This document shows, piece by piece, positions 1 to 8,800 of a stretch of DNA of 64,000 bases. A model generated the notes under the pieces. It had not been told where the DNA came from, ran no database searches, and saw nothing but the letters and a program-made list of their open reading frames with translations. Location: contig NZ_UESZ01000001.1 of assembly GCF_900108585.1 (NCBI RefSeq), positions 3,348,001 through 3,412,000 of the forward strand. The letters run 5' to 3'. Every line of letters begins with the position of its first letter. Positions within the stretch are counted from its first letter, which is position 1. Both the position numbers and the translations under genes were made by a program. The DNA comes from Branchiibius hedensis. GTDB lineage: Bacteria > Actinomycetota > Actinomycetes > Actinomycetales > Dermatophilaceae.

Positions 1-185
1 TCCTCGGCGTACACCGCGTAGCCATGGTCTGTGAGGGCCTGGGCGAAGCGTTCGTAACGGCCGGCGTGCTCGGCCATCCCGTGCGCGATCTGCACGATCG
101 CGGTCGGCTCGCCGTCGGGCAGCCAGCGGTAGACGTGGAGCTGGGTGCCGTCGCCGGCGGTCAGGGTGAGCGTGTCGGAGCGCAT
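1..185 (-). CDS. alpha/beta hydrolase (monoacylglycerol lipase-like), N-terminal part
   Basis: Only the first 61 or so codons are inside the window; the gene continues past the left edge. Reading leftward from the ATG at 183-185, the protein begins MRSDTLTLTAGDGTQLHVYR and carries the segment QIAHGMAEHAGRYERF. The HG dipeptide followed by G-M-x-E-H-x-x-R-Y is the oxyanion-hole region of Hydrolase_4 / lysophospholipase-type serine hydrolases, which cleave ester bonds of monoacylglycerols or similar lipids. The nucleophile motif GxSxG would lie outside the window. A weak purine stretch (AGG) sits about 9 nt before the start. Family assignment is fairly safe; the substrate is unknown. Confidence 0.7.
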   Translation of the reverse strand, partial: MRSDTLTLTAGDGTQLHVYRWLPDGEPTAIVQIAHGMAEHAGRYERFAQALTDHGYAVYAE

Positions 186-220
186 GCTCAAAACCTACGC
201 TGTCCCCGCCGGGCGCGGGG

Positions 221-517
221 TCAGTCCTCGACGGGCACCAGTGGGTGGATCGCGACGTCGCCGGCCAGCGCGCCATCGGCCGCCGCGAACGCCTCAGCCA
301 GATGGGGTGAACGCATGTGCTCATCGAGCGCGGCCTGATCACGCCACCGTTCCACGGTCACAAACGTGTTGGGCGCGGCGGCCGACTCGAAGAGGTCGTA
401 GGACACGCAACCCTCCTCCTGCCGGGTCTGCTCGACCAGCGCGCTGAGCGCGGCGCGAATCGCGTCGGCAGCCTCGGGCTTGGCGGGAATGGTGGCAACG
501 ACCTGCAGATCCGACAC
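221..517 (-). CDS. antibiotic biosynthesis monooxygenase (ABM) domain protein, quinol monooxygenase YgiN-like
   Basis: A small single-domain protein of 98 residues. The pattern V-V-A-T-I-P-A-K-P, then R-Q-E-E-G-C-V-S-Y-D-L and V-E-R-W-R-D-Q-A-A-L-D-E-H is typical of ABM dimeric alpha/beta barrel proteins (YgiN, ActVA-Orf6 type), which oxidise quinols or aromatic substrates without cofactor or act in heme/redox chemistry. The open frame extends upstream to 559, but GTG at 515-517 is preceded at the right distance by GAGGAG (524-529), so I chose it. It stands alone and reads toward the partial hydrolase. The exact substrate cannot be told from sequence. Confidence 0.8.
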   Translation of the reverse strand: MSDLQVVATIPAKPEAADAIRAALSALVEQTRQEEGCVSYDLFESAAAPNTFVTVERWRDQAALDEHMRSPHLAEAFAAADGALAGDVAIHPLVPVED

Positions 518-641
518 GGTGCTCTCCTCGCTGAGATGGACTGCGATCACGCTACTCACCGCGCGGGGTTCAAGGCCGCCACTTTGGGCGGTATCCAGCC
601 GGTTGCGGGAGAAGATGAGGTCACGAAGGGGGTGTGGCCGG

Positions 642-1715
642 ATGTGGCTGTTGTTCGTCGCGTGGACGCTGTTGGTGGTCGCCTTGACCTGGTGGCTGAC
701 CCGTCACTTCGACGTACGCCGATCGCCTGGTCAGCAGCCCAGCGGCGGCGATGTGTTCGCTGAGGCCCGTGACGTGTTGAGCACGGCGGTCGACGGCACC
801 GACACGGATTTGCCGGCTCGGGTGGGGCGGCGCCAGTCCTTCCTGGGTATCCAGCAGCAGGCAGAGACCCAGGCGGCGGCCGCGGCGATCGTGCAGGGCC
901 ATCGCGCGCTGCGGGAGATCCCGGGCTATCTGCGGCGGACCGCGGACGAGGACGGCGTGACGCCGGAGCAACGCTTCGCGGGGATCGTGCAAGCGGCGCA
1001 GAACGTGCTGCGAGAAGCCGAAGCGGCCAGCTTCGTCAGTGACACAACCACCTTGCGAGCCTTAGAGCAGTACGCGAAGTCGCAATGGTCGCAACAGGAT
1101 CCGTTGGATCTCGATCCGCAGCAGTCGATGGAGAGGGTGAGCGTTCTCGCCGACGTGGACCCACCCGGCCCGCTCGTCGTGACGGGCTACCGACACTCGG
1201 AGCTGCTCGCGGCGCAGCGCGAGTTGACGCGTAGCGGCCGTCCGCGGGACGCCGCGCAACTGCAGGAGTGGGTCGCGAGCACCACCCGCAGCGAGCAGGA
1301 GGCCGTCGTCGACCGGGCGCAGGAGGTGGTCACGGCGTGCCGGCAACAACACTTGTCGTGGGGCGACGGTCGGGTGCAGGAAGCGATGTTCCGGCTACGG
1401 GAAGCGCTGCTCGAAGCCTCCAGCCAGCAACGCAACCAGGACGCGAATCTGGCCGACTACCAGGCAGATTGGCTCGGCGAAGTGATCCTGACCCTCGGCC
1501 GGACCGGCTCCGGTGACATCGCTGCTGGATTGAGCCGGTCCAGGGAGTGGCTCACCGCCGTGCAGGCGGCAAGCCTCGCGCACGACGCCCAGCGCCTCGA
1601 TCGAATCTGTCGGCAACCTGCGCAGTACCCGCCGGGCACCCGGCAGAAGGAGACCGCCGAACTCGTGGCGACGGTCGAGCGCATGCGGGAGGAGACCCGC
1701 CGCGCCCGCCGATGA
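642..1715 (+). CDS. membrane-anchored helical protein of unknown function
   Basis: A 357-residue protein with one N-terminal transmembrane helix (MWLLFVAWTLLVVALTWWL, residues 1-19) followed by a long soluble part rich in Ala, Gln, Arg and Glu, predicted mostly helical. I recognise no domain. The frame is open from 480, but ATG 642 follows AAGGGGG (626-632) and gives a clean membrane anchor, so it is the better start. It converges on the GNAT gene with a 5-nt gap, so it is probably monocistronic. Residues 20-60 look like a flexible linker. The large part would face the cytoplasm or the periplasm-side depending on topology, which I cannot settle. Confidence 0.65.
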   Translation: MWLLFVAWTLLVVALTWWLTRHFDVRRSPGQQPSGGDVFAEARDVLSTAVDGTDTDLPARVGRRQSFLGIQQQAETQAAAAAIVQGHRALREIPGYLRRTADEDGVTPEQRFAGIVQAAQNVLREAEAASFVSDTTTLRALEQYAKSQWSQQDPLDLDPQQSMERVSVLADVDPPGPLVVTGYRHSELLAAQRELTRSGRPRDAAQLQEWVASTTRSEQEAVVDRAQEVVTACRQQHLSWGDGRVQEAMFRLREALLEASSQQRNQDANLADYQADWLGEVILTLGRTGSGDIAAGLSRSREWLTAVQAASLAHDAQRLDRICRQPAQYPPGTRQKETAELVATVERMREETRRARR

Positions 1716-1720
1716 CGGGT

Positions 1721-2749
1721 TCAGTGCAGGTCGAGCTCCAGATGCCAGGACTGGGTGCGGTAGCTGGTCACCCAACCCATCGAGGTGTAGAGGCCGTCGG
1801 CTCCGGTCGGTGAGTCCGCATCCACCTCCAGGCCGACGCGATTGCCACCGCGCTTGGCAGTTTCTGAAATGACTTTGTTGAGAAGGGATTTGGCGACCCC
1901 ACGGCCACGGGCCCGGCGATGCACACCGATGTAATCGACGTACGTACCTTCGAATCCGTCCGCGTCCTCGGGCAGCACGGTGGTGACGACGGCCCCCGCC
2001 GGCAACTCCTCACCGTCGACCTCGACGGTCGCCAACCACCAATGGTCCCAACGGTGTCCGGGATCCTCACGCAACCGCATGATGAACTCCGGGAAGCTCT
2101 CGCGGTAGGAGCTGAAGTGGTCCTGGAAGGACTCCTCGAGCACCTGGTGCACCGTCTGCAGGTCTTCGGCGACGGGCAGGCCGTCGGGGTGCTGGCGGAC
2201 CAACCGGACCGTGACGCCCTCGCGCGCGGGAGGTACGCCGGTCGCGTCCTGGGCAGTCACCGGGCGGCTCATCTGCAACCAGGTCCGCACCTTCTCGAAG
2301 CCGTAGTCGGTGAGCCACTGTTGCTGACGGGCGTCGGTCTCGTAGGCACCCGAGTCCAGCAGGGTGCTGTGCAACTGCCGGGCCCGGGCGATGTCACGGG
2401 CCAGGCGCTCAGCACAGCCGAAGAGAGCGCGCGCGATCGCCGCAGCGTCGGTCTGGGGGACGTCCGGGCTGACGGTGACGTCGACCATGCTGCGCCCGGC
2501 GGCCCGGTCGTGCACCGAGAGCCACGCCACCAGCGTGCTGTCGTCGAAGACCAGGGCTTGTCGGCGGGTCCACGAGCCGTAGCCGACCAGATTCGTCTCG
2601 ACCATGTCGGGGTCCACGCTGGCCGAGCCGTGGGCGGCAAGCTGGTGGGCCCGCAGAAGCGCGGTGACGGCAGGGACGTCTTCGACCGTGGGCCGCCGCG
2701 CGTCGTACCGCGGGTCGAGACCGTCGATGGTCAGCGCTTCGCCCGGCAT
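1721..2749 (-). CDS. GNAT family N-acetyltransferase with two tandem domains
   Basis: A 342-residue protein. The C-terminal half has a clear GNAT motif A (V-H-R-R-A-R-G-R-G-V-A-K-S-L-L) binding the acetyl-CoA pyrophosphate, followed by the beta-5 region V-G-L-E-V-D and Y-T-S-M-G-W. The N-terminal half (about residues 1-150) looks like a degenerate second GNAT fold, an architecture also seen in mycothiol synthase MshD and eis-like enzymes. The open frame continues upstream to 2860, but ATG at 2747-2749 starts the family-like sequence M-P-G-E-A-L-T-I. Divergent from the next gene with a 68-nt shared promoter region. Substrate unknown; it is not similar enough to call it MshD. Confidence 0.8.
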   Translation of the reverse strand: MPGEALTIDGLDPRYDARRPTVEDVPAVTALLRAHQLAAHGSASVDPDMVETNLVGYGSWTRRQALVFDDSTLVAWLSVHDRAAGRSMVDVTVSPDVPQTDAAAIARALFGCAERLARDIARARQLHSTLLDSGAYETDARQQQWLTDYGFEKVRTWLQMSRPVTAQDATGVPPAREGVTVRLVRQHPDGLPVAEDLQTVHQVLEESFQDHFSSYRESFPEFIMRLREDPGHRWDHWWLATVEVDGEELPAGAVVTTVLPEDADGFEGTYVDYIGVHRRARGRGVAKSLLNKVISETAKRGGNRVGLEVDADSPTGADGLYTSMGWVTSYRTQSWHLELDLH

Positions 2750-2817
2750 GGTTCCACGGTATCGGCTTACCTCTGAGACCCGTCCTGCATACGATGTGAG
2801 TCGGACAAGGGGGCAGC

Positions 2818-3783
2818 ATGAGGCGTGGACCGGTTGACGACAATGTCGTGTGGCCCACACGCAGTTTCCTCGGCCGCAAGTTGGATGGCGCGGTGGTCGA
2901 ATTCGCTGCGCGGGAGATAGGGCCCGACGTCGAGGTGACCGTGCGCCAGGAGCGCGGCCCTAGACAACGCTATTGGCTCTATCGGTATGACCACAGCCCG
3001 GCAGTGACGCGCGGCGACTTCTATGCGTTCGGCAGCAAATACATCATTTTCGGATCGTTAGGAATGGCAGCGATATCGCTCTTTGCGACCATTCCGATGC
3101 CTGACGACAATGGCGTAGAACAGCCTCCGGTCATACCGGAAGCCCTCGGGCCACCGTTCGTCCTGCTGTTTCTCCTCGTGGCGCTCGCGTTCACCCGGCT
3201 CTACTTCTGGTCCGGATCGGCGACCCGTTACCAACGGTGTTCTCACTCGGCGACCCTGCCCGAGACGCTTGCTCTTGCCGACGATCCACGCGACACAGCG
3301 TGGGCAACTCAGGCTGTCAACGCGCTGCGGGACGGCAACTTCTGCGCCGGCAGTACTCTGCTGCACCACATGATGGTCGATCCGCCGTCGGCGGTGGCTG
3401 CCGGCGATCCAGTGGGGGCGATCGTTGAGCTGGTGTCAGCCGCTGCTGCAGCCTCGCGCGAGCACGATAGGAGCGATGACGCGAGTGAGCTGCGAGTCCT
3501 TATCGACGTTGTGCCGGGCTTGCCGGTGCTGGAGCAGGAGACGGTGCGGCAGGCTGCACAGACTGTCGTGGACAGTTACCGGCTGCTCGACGAGATTCCG
3601 CCTGATCGCCGCGCAGTAGCTCCGGTGGGTGGGTCGGCTCCGAGTGAGGATGCGCATAACGCGGTAGATGCTGCGATGCGGGCCGTCGATGACATCGTGG
3701 ACCGCCACACCGATGCGGGGGTGACCGGGCTGAAGGAGTTGCGCAGCTACAGCAGGCGCTGGGACGAGTCCAGTCTTGGGTGA
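2818..3783 (+). CDS. two-TM membrane protein of unknown function, copy 1 of a tandem pair
   Basis: A 321-residue protein, start ATG preceded by AAGGGGG at a good distance. Two hydrophobic helices lie at about residues 75-94 and 111-131, so both the first 74 residues and the C-terminal 190 residues probably face the cytoplasm. The C-terminal part contains QETVRQAAQT and D-S-Y-R-L-L-D, and ends L-R-S-Y-S-R-R-W-D. The same layout and nearly the same C-terminal motifs occur in the next gene, so the two are paralogues. No family recognised. Base composition is slightly less GC-rich than the surroundings. Confidence 0.7.
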   Translation: MRRGPVDDNVVWPTRSFLGRKLDGAVVEFAAREIGPDVEVTVRQERGPRQRYWLYRYDHSPAVTRGDFYAFGSKYIIFGSLGMAAISLFATIPMPDDNGVEQPPVIPEALGPPFVLLFLLVALAFTRLYFWSGSATRYQRCSHSATLPETLALADDPRDTAWATQAVNALRDGNFCAGSTLLHHMMVDPPSAVAAGDPVGAIVELVSAAAAASREHDRSDDASELRVLIDVVPGLPVLEQETVRQAAQTVVDSYRLLDEIPPDRRAVAPVGGSAPSEDAHNAVDAAMRAVDDIVDRHTDAGVTGLKELRSYSRRWDESSLG

Positions 3784-4756
3784 GAGCTTGTCCAGCAAGC
3801 GCTTCGACGAGCGGATCGACCGGTTATCCGAGCCCGGCCGCGATCCGGAGCCGAGCCGGGCGCTGTCCGGCCGGTGGCGATCCGGTGACGTCACCCGTTT
3901 CGATGCGGTGGTGGTCGAGCGCGGGGTCGAACTAACGATTCAGCAAGAGGAAGGGCCGGTGCACCGGTTCGTGGTGTGTCCCGACGTACGCCGCGCACCG
4001 GCCGTCGCGGGGTGGCTTCAGAATGGCGCGCTGGATTACGTGGGGATGGCGGGAACAGTCATTGCCGTGGGCAGTTTCCGCCTTACATTGGGCGACAGCC
4101 CGAAGCCGCCGCTCGCCGTCTCACTGGTGTTCCTTGCGGTCGTTGCCGCGCTGGCGGGAGCAGCGTTCTATGTTTCGCACTGGATCCGTGACAATCCCCG
4201 GTTCCAGGTCTGCCCTGACGTCGCATACCTCCCGGGTGCGGTTGCGGCACTCGGAAGTCCGCGAGATGCGGCATGGGCGAAGCAGGCACTTTTCGCGCTG
4301 CGGGATGGCGAATTCTGCCGTGCCAGCCGCGACCTCCATCGGGAGATGGATCGCTTGCGTGCGAGCGGCCGAAGCGTTGGGGCGACCGTCGAGCAGGTGG
4401 AGCGGCTGCTGCGGGCCGCGTGTGATGCGTTGTCCACGCACGGAAGACCTATCGACGCTGCGGATCTGGCTTCGTTCACCGCTGCGATTGCCAACTTGTC
4501 GGTGTTGGATCAGGAAACCGCACGCCAGGCTGCGCAGACGATTTTGGACAGTTACCGGTTGCTGGACGGGATTCCAGCGGATCGCCGTGACGTCAGACCC
4601 GAGAGTTCGTTGACGACTCCTTCGCAAGACGCCGAAGCCGCTGTCGATGCTGGACTGCGTGGTATCGGCAGCCTGCTCAGGTCGGAGACGGTCTCTGGCA
4701 TCGCTGAATTGCAGGCGCTGCGCCGCTACAGCCAGCGCTGGGATCAGACTCCGTAG
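3776..4756 (+). CDS. two-TM membrane protein of unknown function, copy 2 of a tandem pair
   Basis: A 326-residue protein starting at TTG 3776, 8 bp inside the previous gene, so it is likely translationally coupled; a later in-frame TTG at 3788 is possible. Hydrophobic helices sit at about residues 87-102 and 113-134. It shares with copy 1 the order N-domain, two helices, a C-terminal domain with QETARQAAQT and D-S-Y-R-L-L-D-G-I-P, and the tail L-R-R-Y-S-Q-R-W-D. The two copies have diverged strongly outside these motifs, which argues for an old duplication under selection. Function unknown. Its stop lies 4 nt from the convergent acyl-CoA ligase. Confidence 0.7.
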   Translation: MGESLSSKRFDERIDRLSEPGRDPEPSRALSGRWRSGDVTRFDAVVVERGVELTIQQEEGPVHRFVVCPDVRRAPAVAGWLQNGALDYVGMAGTVIAVGSFRLTLGDSPKPPLAVSLVFLAVVAALAGAAFYVSHWIRDNPRFQVCPDVAYLPGAVAALGSPRDAAWAKQALFALRDGEFCRASRDLHREMDRLRASGRSVGATVEQVERLLRAACDALSTHGRPIDAADLASFTAAIANLSVLDQETARQAAQTILDSYRLLDGIPADRRDVRPESSLTTPSQDAEAAVDAGLRGIGSLLRSETVSGIAELQALRRYSQRWDQTP

Positions 4757-4760
4757 CTGG

Positions 4761-6284
4761 TCAGATTTGCTGGCGCAGAGTCGTTTTGAGGATCTTCCCG
4801 CTCGCGTTGCGGGGCAGCGCCTCCAGGACCACCAACTCTTTCGGCCGCTTGTAGGACGCCAGCCGGTCGCCGAGGAAGTCGGTCAGCTCCTCAATGGTCA
4901 GTTCGGAATCCGGGCGCAGCGACACGTTGGCCACTGGCACCTCACCCCACTGCGGATCGGGTCGGCCGATGACCGCCACCTCGAGCACCGCCGGGTGGTC
5001 GGCGATCGCGTTCTCCACCTCGGCGCAGTAGATGTTCTCGCCGCCGGAGATGATCATGTCCTTCTTGCGATCGACCACCCAGACGAAGCCCTCGTCGTCC
5101 TGCTTCACCAGGTCACCGGAGTGAAACCAACCACCGGAGAAGGCCGCTGCCGTTTCTGCCGGCTTGTTCCAGTAGCCCTGCATCACCTGCGGCCCGCGGT
5201 AGACGATTTCGCCGACCGTGCCCACCGGGACGTCCTGCATCGCCTCGTCCACGACCCGGTACTGGATGGTCGGGATCGGGCGACCCACCGAGCCCAGCTT
5301 CCGCAACGACTCTTCGCCACGCAGGACACAGGTGATCGGTGAGGTCTCGGTCTGCTCGAAGACGGCCACGATCAGACCGTCGAACGTCGCTCCCATCTGT
5401 CGCAACAACGCGTCCGACGCGGGGGCCGCGCCCCAGGTCAGTACCCGCAACTTCAGCAACCGCGGCCGGGCCTCCTGCTCCGCGCACAACAGCTGCCACT
5501 GTTGCGGCACGTTGAAAACCACTGTGGCGCCTTCACGTTCGTAGGCATCCAAGACCGCCGCCGGGTCGAACGCACCAAGTGGATGGATGACCGTGGGTAC
5601 GCCGAGCAGCAGGTTGGGTGCCAACGATCCGAGCCCCGCGATGTGGAAGAACGGTGCGGTCATGAAGCCGATGTCCGACTCGTCGAACGTCTCCATCGCC
5701 CGGATACAGGTCATCGACTGCACCGCCAGATTGGCGTGCGACAGCATCGCGCCCTTGGGCCGCCCGGTGGTGCCCGAGGTGTACATCAACAAGGCGGTCG
5801 CCGACTCCGGCACGTCGCCGTGCTCGATCGGCTCACCCAGCAGATCGTCGTACGCGCACCGGTCACCGGCCGAGGACCCCACGTCGACCACGGTCAGCTC
5901 GCCGGCCTGCGAAAGGGCCGGTAGCAGAGGCGAATCTGCGAACACGACCTTCGCCCCGCTGTCCTGCAGCACGTAGGCGACCTCGGGCGGGGTGAGACGG
6001 AAGTTCAGCGGCACCGCGATCGCACCCAGATGGTTCGCGGCCAGGACGATCTCGACGAACTGCGGGTGATTCAGACACAGCAAGGCCACCCGGTCGCCCG
6101 CCTCGACCCCCAAACCCCGCAGACCACCGGCGAGCCGGCGCGATCGCTCGTCGAGGGCCGCCCAGCTGGTGTCGGCACCCAGGTAGCGCAGCGCCGTACC
6201 GTCCGGTTGCATCTGGGCGTGCCGTCCCACGTGACTCATCCAGTGATTGCGGAACGTCCAGGCGGATGCGGTGTCGAGCGTCAT
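4761..6284 (-). CDS. acyl-CoA synthetase (AMP-binding, FadD-type)
   Basis: A 507-residue ANL-superfamily enzyme activating a carboxylic acid with ATP and CoA via an acyl-adenylate. Visible motifs: the P-loop-like A3 motif [14 protein letters not shown], the Y-W-N-K-P and G-W-F-H-S-G-D-L region (A7), the hinge D-R-K-K-D-M-I-I-S-G-G-E-N-I-Y (A8) and the C-terminal catalytic lysine in R-N-A-S-G-K-I-L-K. Length is normal. An upstream GTG at 6290 is in frame; I chose the ATG at 6282-6284. No strong ribosome site is visible. Divergent from the amidase with about 50 nt between the starts. Chain-length specificity unknown. Confidence 0.88.
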   Translation of the reverse strand: MTLDTASAWTFRNHWMSHVGRHAQMQPDGTALRYLGADTSWAALDERSRRLAGGLRGLGVEAGDRVALLCLNHPQFVEIVLAANHLGAIAVPLNFRLTPPEVAYVLQDSGAKVVFADSPLLPALSQAGELTVVDVGSSAGDRCAYDDLLGEPIEHGDVPESATALLMYTSGTTGRPKGAMLSHANLAVQSMTCIRAMETFDESDIGFMTAPFFHIAGLGSLAPNLLLGVPTVIHPLGAFDPAAVLDAYEREGATVVFNVPQQWQLLCAEQEARPRLLKLRVLTWGAAPASDALLRQMGATFDGLIVAVFEQTETSPITCVLRGEESLRKLGSVGRPIPTIQYRVVDEAMQDVPVGTVGEIVYRGPQVMQGYWNKPAETAAAFSGGWFHSGDLVKQDDEGFVWVVDRKKDMIISGGENIYCAEVENAIADHPAVLEVAVIGRPDPQWGEVPVANVSLRPDSELTIEELTDFLGDRLASYKRPKELVVLEALPRNASGKILKTTLRQQI

Positions 6285-6333
6285 GTGCACAGTATGTGGC
6301 TCACATCACACGCTGACCACGTACTCTTCCCAG

Positions 6334-7815
6334 GTGGAACTCAGCGAATACTCGACGTACGACGCCACGAGCCTGGCCGCGAAGGTCGCCGACGGCGAGG
6401 CGAGCGCCGCCGACCTGCTGGCTCTGGCCCAGCAACGGGCCGACCAGGTCAATCCGAAACTGAACGCCATCGTGCGGCGAATGGATGCGATCGCTGAGCG
6501 ACGGGTGACCGAACCGCTCACCGGTCCGTTTGCCGGAGTTCCGTTCTTGATCAAGGACTTGCTGCAGGAGTACGGCGGTCTGCCGACCAGTCACGGCACC
6601 GCCGCACTGCGCAACGCCAAGGCCACGGAGCACTCGAGCGTGGTGCAGAAGTTCCTCGACGCAGGCGTGGTCATCTTCGGCAAGACCAACACGCCGGAGT
6701 TGGGCTCGAAGGGCATCACGGAGCCGACGTTGTGGGGACCGTGCCGCAACCCGTGGGATCTGGAGCGTACCTCCGGTGGTTCGTCCGGCGGCTCCGCCTC
6801 GGCGGTCGCCGCCGGGATCGTGCCCGTGGCAGGTGCTAACGACGGCGGCGGCTCGATCCGGATCCCCGCAGCGTGCTGCGGCTTGGTGGGCTTGAAGACC
6901 AGTCGCGGGCTGACGCCGTTCGGTCCGGTCGAGGGTGATCCGCTCCTCGGCTGGGTGACCCAGGGCGTCGTCTCCCGAACCGTCCGCGACACAGCGGGTT
7001 TCCTGGATGCGATCATCGGGCCGAACAAGTACGAGGGCACCCAGATCGTCCAGCCCGCAGTGCCGTTCAGCGTCGCGATCCAGACCCCGCCGACCGGTTT
7101 GCGCATCGGCTACTCCACCAAGTCGGCCATCAATCCTTCGCCGGACGCTGACGCGATCCAGGCCGTCGAGGAAGCTGCGCAGGTGCTCACCGAGCTCGGC
7201 CACCAGGTCGAGGAGGTCGAGCCGCCGTACGACGATGCGCAACTGTCACGGGACTTCCTGACCATCTGGTTCGCCCAGCTCTACGGCCAGGTGACCCGGA
7301 TCAAGGAGATCTTCGGAGCCAAGGACGCCGACTTCGAACCGGACACCCTGGCGGTCGCTGAGCTAGGGCGTGCGACCGGCATCGGGCCGGTGTTCATGGC
7401 GCTGGAGCGGATCCACGAGTTCACCCGGTCGCTGGTGGACTACCAGGACACCTACGACCTGTTGTTGACGCCCACCTTGGCCAAGGTCCCCCTGAAGGTC
7501 GGTGAAACCGAGACGCCGCACGCGTTGCAGGTGGGTTCGCGGGTCATCGCGCGGGCACGAGCCGGAAAGCTGTTGGCGCTCAGCGGAATTGCCGACGACC
7601 TCGTCGAGCAAGCGCTCGGCTGGGTGCCGTACACCCAGCTGGCCAACATGACCGGTCGGCCGGCGATCAACGTGCCGCTGCACTGGACCGCCGACGGGGT
7701 GCCGCTCGGCGTGCAGTTCGTCGGACGGCTCGGTGAGGACGCCGGGTTGCTCGCCCTGGCAGCCCAGTTGGAGCAGGCAGCACCGTGGGTCAGTCGCTAT
7801 CCCGCGCCTGTCTAA
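6334..7815 (+). CDS. amidase signature family hydrolase
   Basis: A 493-residue amidase signature enzyme hydrolysing a carboxamide. The Ser-cisSer-Lys triad is visible: Lys74 in P-F-L-I-K-D-L, and the Gly/Ser-rich block T-S-G-G-S-S-G-G-S-A-S-A-V-A-A-G around residue 150, followed by D-G-G-G-S-I-R-I-P-A-A. Substrate specificity (free amide, urea derivative, peptide amide) cannot be read. The frame is open upstream to 6247, but that would overlap the divergent ligase; GTG 6334 begins V-E-L-S-E-Y-S, which fits family N-termini. Converges with the cutinase-like gene with a 16-nt gap. Confidence 0.85.
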   Translation: MELSEYSTYDATSLAAKVADGEASAADLLALAQQRADQVNPKLNAIVRRMDAIAERRVTEPLTGPFAGVPFLIKDLLQEYGGLPTSHGTAALRNAKATEHSSVVQKFLDAGVVIFGKTNTPELGSKGITEPTLWGPCRNPWDLERTSGGSSGGSASAVAAGIVPVAGANDGGGSIRIPAACCGLVGLKTSRGLTPFGPVEGDPLLGWVTQGVVSRTVRDTAGFLDAIIGPNKYEGTQIVQPAVPFSVAIQTPPTGLRIGYSTKSAINPSPDADAIQAVEEAAQVLTELGHQVEEVEPPYDDAQLSRDFLTIWFAQLYGQVTRIKEIFGAKDADFEPDTLAVAELGRATGIGPVFMALERIHEFTRSLVDYQDTYDLLLTPTLAKVPLKVGETETPHALQVGSRVIARARAGKLLALSGIADDLVEQALGWVPYTQLANMTGRPAINVPLHWTADGVPLGVQFVGRLGEDAGLLALAAQLEQAAPWVSRYPAPV

Positions 7816-7831
7816 AGCGGTCTGAAGCGGT

Positions 7832-8797
7832 CTAGAGTTGCACCCCGTTGCGCTCCGACCAGGCGATGAACTCGTGGATCAGGGCGTCTCCGGGTAATCC
7901 GAAGCGGGACAGACCCTCCGCCCAATCCAACCGGTTCACCAGATAGTTCAGCGGCCACTGCAGGAGACCGGCAACGTCCACGCCGCCGGGTTGGGTGAGT
8001 TCGCGGGGTGTCGGCAGATCCCCGGCGGGTCCGCCGTAGGTCAGCGGCCCTGTCGCGGGGACATAGTGGTCACCGGGTTGGGCATCGCGCCACGGGTCCA
8101 TCGCGTAGTAGTGCGCGCCATTCAGGTAGCCGTCCACCTCCGCCCGGAACGCCGCTGGATTGGTCAGCGGGTTCGCAGCGTTGCAGATGACGTCGTTCTG
8201 GTTGCAGACCTCCGAAACCCGCAGTTCGCCGAAGTCGCGTGGCGCAGAGGCGGTGATCCCGGGCACGGTGGCCATCACCGTCAGGTAGCCACCGGCCCAT
8301 CCTTCGATTCCATTGCGGGACAATGGTCTTCGTGGGTCTCCGTAGAGCACGGCGTTCAACTGTTGGCGTGGCACATCATCGGAGTGTGCGAAGTGCTCCG
8401 CGGCGTCGCCCGCGATCAACGCACCGAAGGAATAGCCGAGCAACGTGATGTGAGCAGCCGGGCAGGCGGCGTGGAAGGATCGCACCCGTTGCACCACGAC
8501 GGGTACGGCATGATCCACGGTCCAGTCGAGCGTGTGCGGCTGGATGATGCCGACGATCGCGTCGTCGTACCGGATCAACTCGACCCGCCAACCCGCGCGG
8601 GCGGGGAGCTGACCGTACGACGAGCCCGTGGTCGCGGCCCGATAGCCGTCAGTGAGGAAAACAACGTTGCTGCAGGTGGATTCGACGCTGGGCTGCACCG
8701 TTGATAGGGCGGCGAGCTCGGCGGAGCCAGGTGGTGGATAGCTTGGACTGACCGTGAAGAAGGCCAGCGCCAATGCCGCAGTCAGCAGGCGGTGCAT
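7832..8797 (-). CDS. secreted cutinase-like / PE-PPE-type serine hydrolase
   Basis: A 321-residue exported protein. Residues 1-26 form a signal peptide (MHRLLTAALALAFFTV). The nucleophile elbow G-Y-S-F-G lies at residues 121-125 (Ser123), in the context I-T-L-L-G-Y-S-F-G-A-L-I-A-G-D typical of mycobacterial cutinase-like and PE-PPE C-terminal hydrolases. Paired cysteines (Cys42, Cys112 and two near residue 200) fit an extracellular disulfide-bonded fold. It probably cleaves lipid or polyester ester bonds outside the cell. It lies 3 nt downstream of the LLM-hemerythrin gene and could be co-transcribed with it. Confidence 0.72.
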   Translation of the reverse strand: MHRLLTAALALAFFTVSPSYPPPGSAELAALSTVQPSVESTCSNVVFLTDGYRAATTGSSYGQLPARAGWRVELIRYDDAIVGIIQPHTLDWTVDHAVPVVVQRVRSFHAACPAAHITLLGYSFGALIAGDAAEHFAHSDDVPRQQLNAVLYGDPRRPLSRNGIEGWAGGYLTVMATVPGITASAPRDFGELRVSEVCNQNDVICNAANPLTNPAAFRAEVDGYLNGAHYYAMDPWRDAQPGDHYVPATGPLTYGGPAGDLPTPRELTQPGGVDVAGLLQWPLNYLVNRLDWAEGLSRFGLPGDALIHEFIAWSERNGVQL

Positions 8798-8800
8798 CCC

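Noticed and set aside
7804-7834. Short tandem repeat AAGCGGTCT between convergent genes
   Set aside because: Only two partial copies of about 10 bp; may be chance and has no clear structure.
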